Source: Candidatus Methylomirabilota bacterium
GTDB lineage: Bacteria; Methylomirabilota; Methylomirabilia; Methylomirabilales; 2-02-FULL-66-22
Assembly: GCA_016209725.1 (NCBI GenBank)
Contig: JACQVO010000182.1
Span: 1-6,949 of the forward strand
Length of the DNA: 6,949 bases
Direction: 5' to 3'
The notes under the pieces are model-generated. The model searched no databases. It was not told the DNA's origin and worked only from the letters and a program-made list of their open reading frames with translations. Shown here piece by piece: positions 5,642-6,949 of the stretch. How positions within the stretch are numbered: the first letter of the stretch is position 1; each line of letters begins with the position of its first letter. Both the position numbers and the translations under genes were made by a program.

Positions 5642-5714
5642 GTTCGGCCGTTCGAAGGTTCGGCAGTTCATTCGGATCCCGCGAACTGCCGTGCTGCCGA
5701 ACCGCCGAACGGTT
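5642..5714. repeat. Mirrored tandem array of 8-bp GTTC/GAAC units
   Basis: Four 8-bp units in one direction: GTTCGGCC (5642), GTTCGAAG (5650), GTTCGGCA (5658), GTTCATTC (5666). A 9-bp centre (5674-5682) follows, then four units in mirror orientation: GAACTGCC (5683), GTGCTGCC (5691), GAACCGCC (5699) and GAACGGTT (5707). Perfect pairings include GGTTCGGCAG (5658-5667) with CTGCCGAACC (5694-5703) and, in competition, CGGCAGTTC (5661-5669) with GAACTGCCG (5683-5691). It begins 6 bp after the corrinoid-protein stop codon and fills most of the 109-bp gap before the URO-D gene. Confidence 0.8.
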
Positions 5715-5720
5715 CGTGCC

Positions 5721-6356
5721 TCAGGCGATTCCCAGAAGCTCCTTGGCCTTCTCCACGGCCACGGCCGCGCTTTCGCCGTAGCCGTCGGCGCCGATCTCGG
5801 TGGCGAAAGTCTGGGTGACCGGCGCTCCGCCCACCAGGACCTTCACCTTCTCCCGAAGCTGGGCCCGCTCCAGGGCCTGGATCACGCCCCGCATGTTCAG
5901 CATGGTGGTGGTGAGCAGGGTGGAGATCCCGACGATCTGGGCGCCCGTGTCCTTGACCCCCTGGACGAACTTGTCCGGCGAGACGTCCACGCCCAGGTCC
6001 ACCACCTCGAAGCCGGCCCCCTCCCACATCATGCAGACCAGGTTCTTGCCGATGTCGTGCAGGTCCCCCTTGACGGTGCCGGCCACCGCCACGCCCACGG
6101 GCTTGGCACCGGTCTGGATCAGGAGCGGCTTCAGCATCGCCAGAGACTTCTTCATCGCCCGAGCTGCCACCAGGACCTCCGGGACATACACCTCGTTACA
6201 GCGGAACTTCTCGCCGACGACATCCATCCCCGGCACCAGGGCCTCATTCATGATCTTCTCGGGCGGATGCCCCGCCTGGATTGCCACCTCGGTCAGGATG
6301 GTGCATCCCTTCAGATCGCCGTTGATCACTGCGTCCTTCAGTGCATTGAGGTCCAT
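5721..6356 (-). CDS. Corrinoid (B12-binding) methyltransferase protein
   Basis: A protein of 211 residues with the two-domain build of MtaC/MtbC/MttC-type corrinoid proteins. Residues 1-85 are the helical cap domain (MDLNALKDAVINGD, then VPGMDVVGEKF). Residues 86-211 are the Rossmann-type B12 domain: GTVKGDLHDIG (93-103) contains the DxHxxG cobalt-ligand motif with Asp98, His100 and Gly103, GISTLLTTTM (143-152) contributes the conserved Ser145, and VGGAPVT (175-181) closes the nucleotide-loop site. It carries a methyl group on cobalt between a substrate-specific methyltransferase and an acceptor methyltransferase. The ATG at 6354-6356 is preceded by AAGGGGG at good spacing and matches the family start; in-frame ATG 6371 and beyond add a poorly conserved tail. 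It is first in a minus-strand operon with the URO-D and DUF1638 genes. The substrate cannot be told. Confidence 0.94.
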   Translation of the reverse strand: MDLNALKDAVINGDLKGCTILTEVAIQAGHPPEKIMNEALVPGMDVVGEKFRCNEVYVPEVLVAARAMKKSLAMLKPLLIQTGAKPVGVAVAGTVKGDLHDIGKNLVCMMWEGAGFEVVDLGVDVSPDKFVQGVKDTGAQIVGISTLLTTTMLNMRGVIQALERAQLREKVKVLVGGAPVTQTFATEIGADGYGESAAVAVEKAKELLGIA

Positions 6357-6707
6357 GGCAGCCCCCTTCATCAAGTCCCTGGCGGATAGGCTCCCCCGAG
6401 TCGGAGAGTCACTATCCTCCATCGGGCGAGGAGACACCAGTCCGAATCATCAATTGACTGCCCGACCGGACGTCTGAGGGAAAAGAGCAGAGGCGGGGAC
6501 GTCGAGGAGATCAGGGCTTGGGGGGAGGGGATTACGCAAAACTGCATTATCACTACAGCGGATGTTTTTTAGTAGACAAACCAAATGACCACATGTACCA
6601 TGGCTAGCATTCGGGCGCGTGAGAGAGGGCCCCATCCGCTTGCCGAGAGGGAACGCAGCTTTCGGGCGCACAGGTGGCCTGCGCCTTGTGCCAGCACCGG
6701 GCTCAGC
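6357..6707. other. Intergenic region between divergent genes, no gene supported
   Basis: This stretch separates the minus-strand corrinoid operon from the plus-strand DUF4338 gene and must hold promoters for both if they are transcribed locally. Most of it is GC-rich, but about 6534-6600 is clearly richer in A/T (including a run of six T at 6565-6570). In that patch the minus strand carries GATAAT (6546-6551), five of six to a -10 box, but there is no acceptable -35 hexamer 16-18 bp upstream, so I do not call a promoter. Short frames on either strand lack any protein-like pattern. Confidence 0.5.
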
Positions 6708-6949
6708 ATGTCGGAACGTCTTCGATCAGGAAGCCACCTGCGCACCGCGCGGGACGATGCTCCCCTCGACGCCTCGCCGCTTCGCGGCGCGGTGCATACC
6801 GTGCCGCCGATTACGGTGCAGGTGGCGAGCCACTCGCCGGTGGAGCCGCTGTGGGATCAGTTGGTCCGCGGCTATCATTATCTGGGGTATCACAAGCTGT
6901 TCGGCCATCGGCTCAAGTACCTCGCGTTCCTCGAGGGCCGGCCCGTGGC
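6708..6949 (+). CDS. DUF4338 (DruA-like) protein, N-terminal part, cut by right edge
   Basis: From ATG 6708-6710 the plus strand encodes 80 residues and continues past the window. The part DASPLRGAVHTVPPITVQV followed by PLWDQLVRGYHYLGYHKLFGHRLKYLAFLEGRPVA matches the DUF4338 family around its 'HYLGY...G..LKYL...GRPIA' signature. Relatives include DruA of the Druantia anti-phage system and many stand-alone copies that behave like mobile elements; the window does not show which. Most relatives carry about 90 further residues before this point (a helical segment ending in an LPP-type stretch). Here the frame is open back to 6576 with further ATGs at 6585 and 6600, but that upstream translation does not look like the family, so the N-terminus appears truncated or divergent. 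It is the only plus-strand gene in the window. Confidence 0.75.
   Translation, partial: MSERLRSGSHLRTARDDAPLDASPLRGAVHTVPPITVQVASHSPVEPLWDQLVRGYHYLGYHKLFGHRLKYLAFLEGRPV

Noticed and set aside
5612..5671. Longer URO-D-type protein starting at 5671
   Set aside because: The extra 20 residues are encoded by the octamer array, while the ATG at 5609-5611 has a good ribosome site and matches the family start.
4428..5714. The GTTC/GAAC arrays as a CRISPR
   Set aside because: Units are 7-8 bp and contiguous, without spacers of constant length, and no cas gene is present.
4862..5818. Long plus-strand open frame of 318 codons
   Set aside because: It is antisense to the URO-D-type and corrinoid genes, and its His/Gly/Val/Asp-rich translation is the usual mirror of GC-rich coding sequence.
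6533..6600. Promoter in the AT-rich patch
   Set aside because: A GATAAT box is present on the minus strand, but no -35 box at acceptable distance supports it, and nothing better is seen on the plus strand.
6775..6789. Perfect six-pair hairpin CGCCGC-TTC-GCGGCG
   Set aside because: It lies within the DUF4338 coding frame and has no T run, so it is likely a by-product of GC-rich codons rather than a terminator.

Overview
The window is about 6.9 kb of GC-rich bacterial DNA with strong G/C third positions. All recognisable genes lie on the minus strand except a truncated one at the right edge. The gene mix is a corrinoid methyl-transfer module, a BrnT-type toxin-antitoxin pair, an HPr-kinase-like protein, MtgA and a DUF4338/DruA-like protein, together with abundant short intergenic palindromes. 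This would fit an uncultivated soil or subsurface lineage (Rokubacteria/Methylomirabilota-like or a deltaproteobacterial relative). That placement is a guess from gene style; no marker gene is present.

From left to right, 1-1476 holds a two-gene minus-strand unit: an HPr-kinase-like P-loop protein, then 15 bp downstream the first 110 residues of a family 2 glycosyltransferase that runs off the left edge. A plausible sigma70 promoter (1520-1549) sits upstream of it. Positions 1554-1594 hold a terminator-like hairpin that would end the next unit. Positions 1688-3385 hold a second minus-strand series: BrnT-like toxin, CopG-type antitoxin (14-nt overlap), the monofunctional peptidoglycan glycosyltransferase MtgA, and a 90-residue C-terminal half of an SRPBCC domain starting 4 nt after the mtgA stop. 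The toxin has a near-consensus promoter so close to its GTG that the mRNA should be leaderless.

Positions 3386-3701 are non-coding and packed with nested inverted repeats. Positions 3702-6356 hold the main metabolic unit. In transcription order it encodes a corrinoid (B12-binding) protein, a uroporphyrinogen-decarboxylase-fold methyltransferase and a DUF1638 protein. The expected logic is that the corrinoid protein carries a methyl group on cobalt and the URO-D-fold enzyme moves it to or from another carrier; DUF1638 has no proven role. No MttB-type methyltransferase and no corrinoid-activating ATPase is visible here.

The most unusual feature is in the gaps of this operon. Directly after the corrinoid gene lies a mirrored array of 8-bp GTTC/GAAC units, directly after the URO-D gene a mirrored array of 7-bp GTTC/GAAC units, and after DUF1638 a larger nested palindrome block. 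The right end (about 6357-6707) has no convincing gene and includes a short AT-rich patch. It is followed by a plus-strand DUF4338 (DruA-like) gene cut by the window edge.
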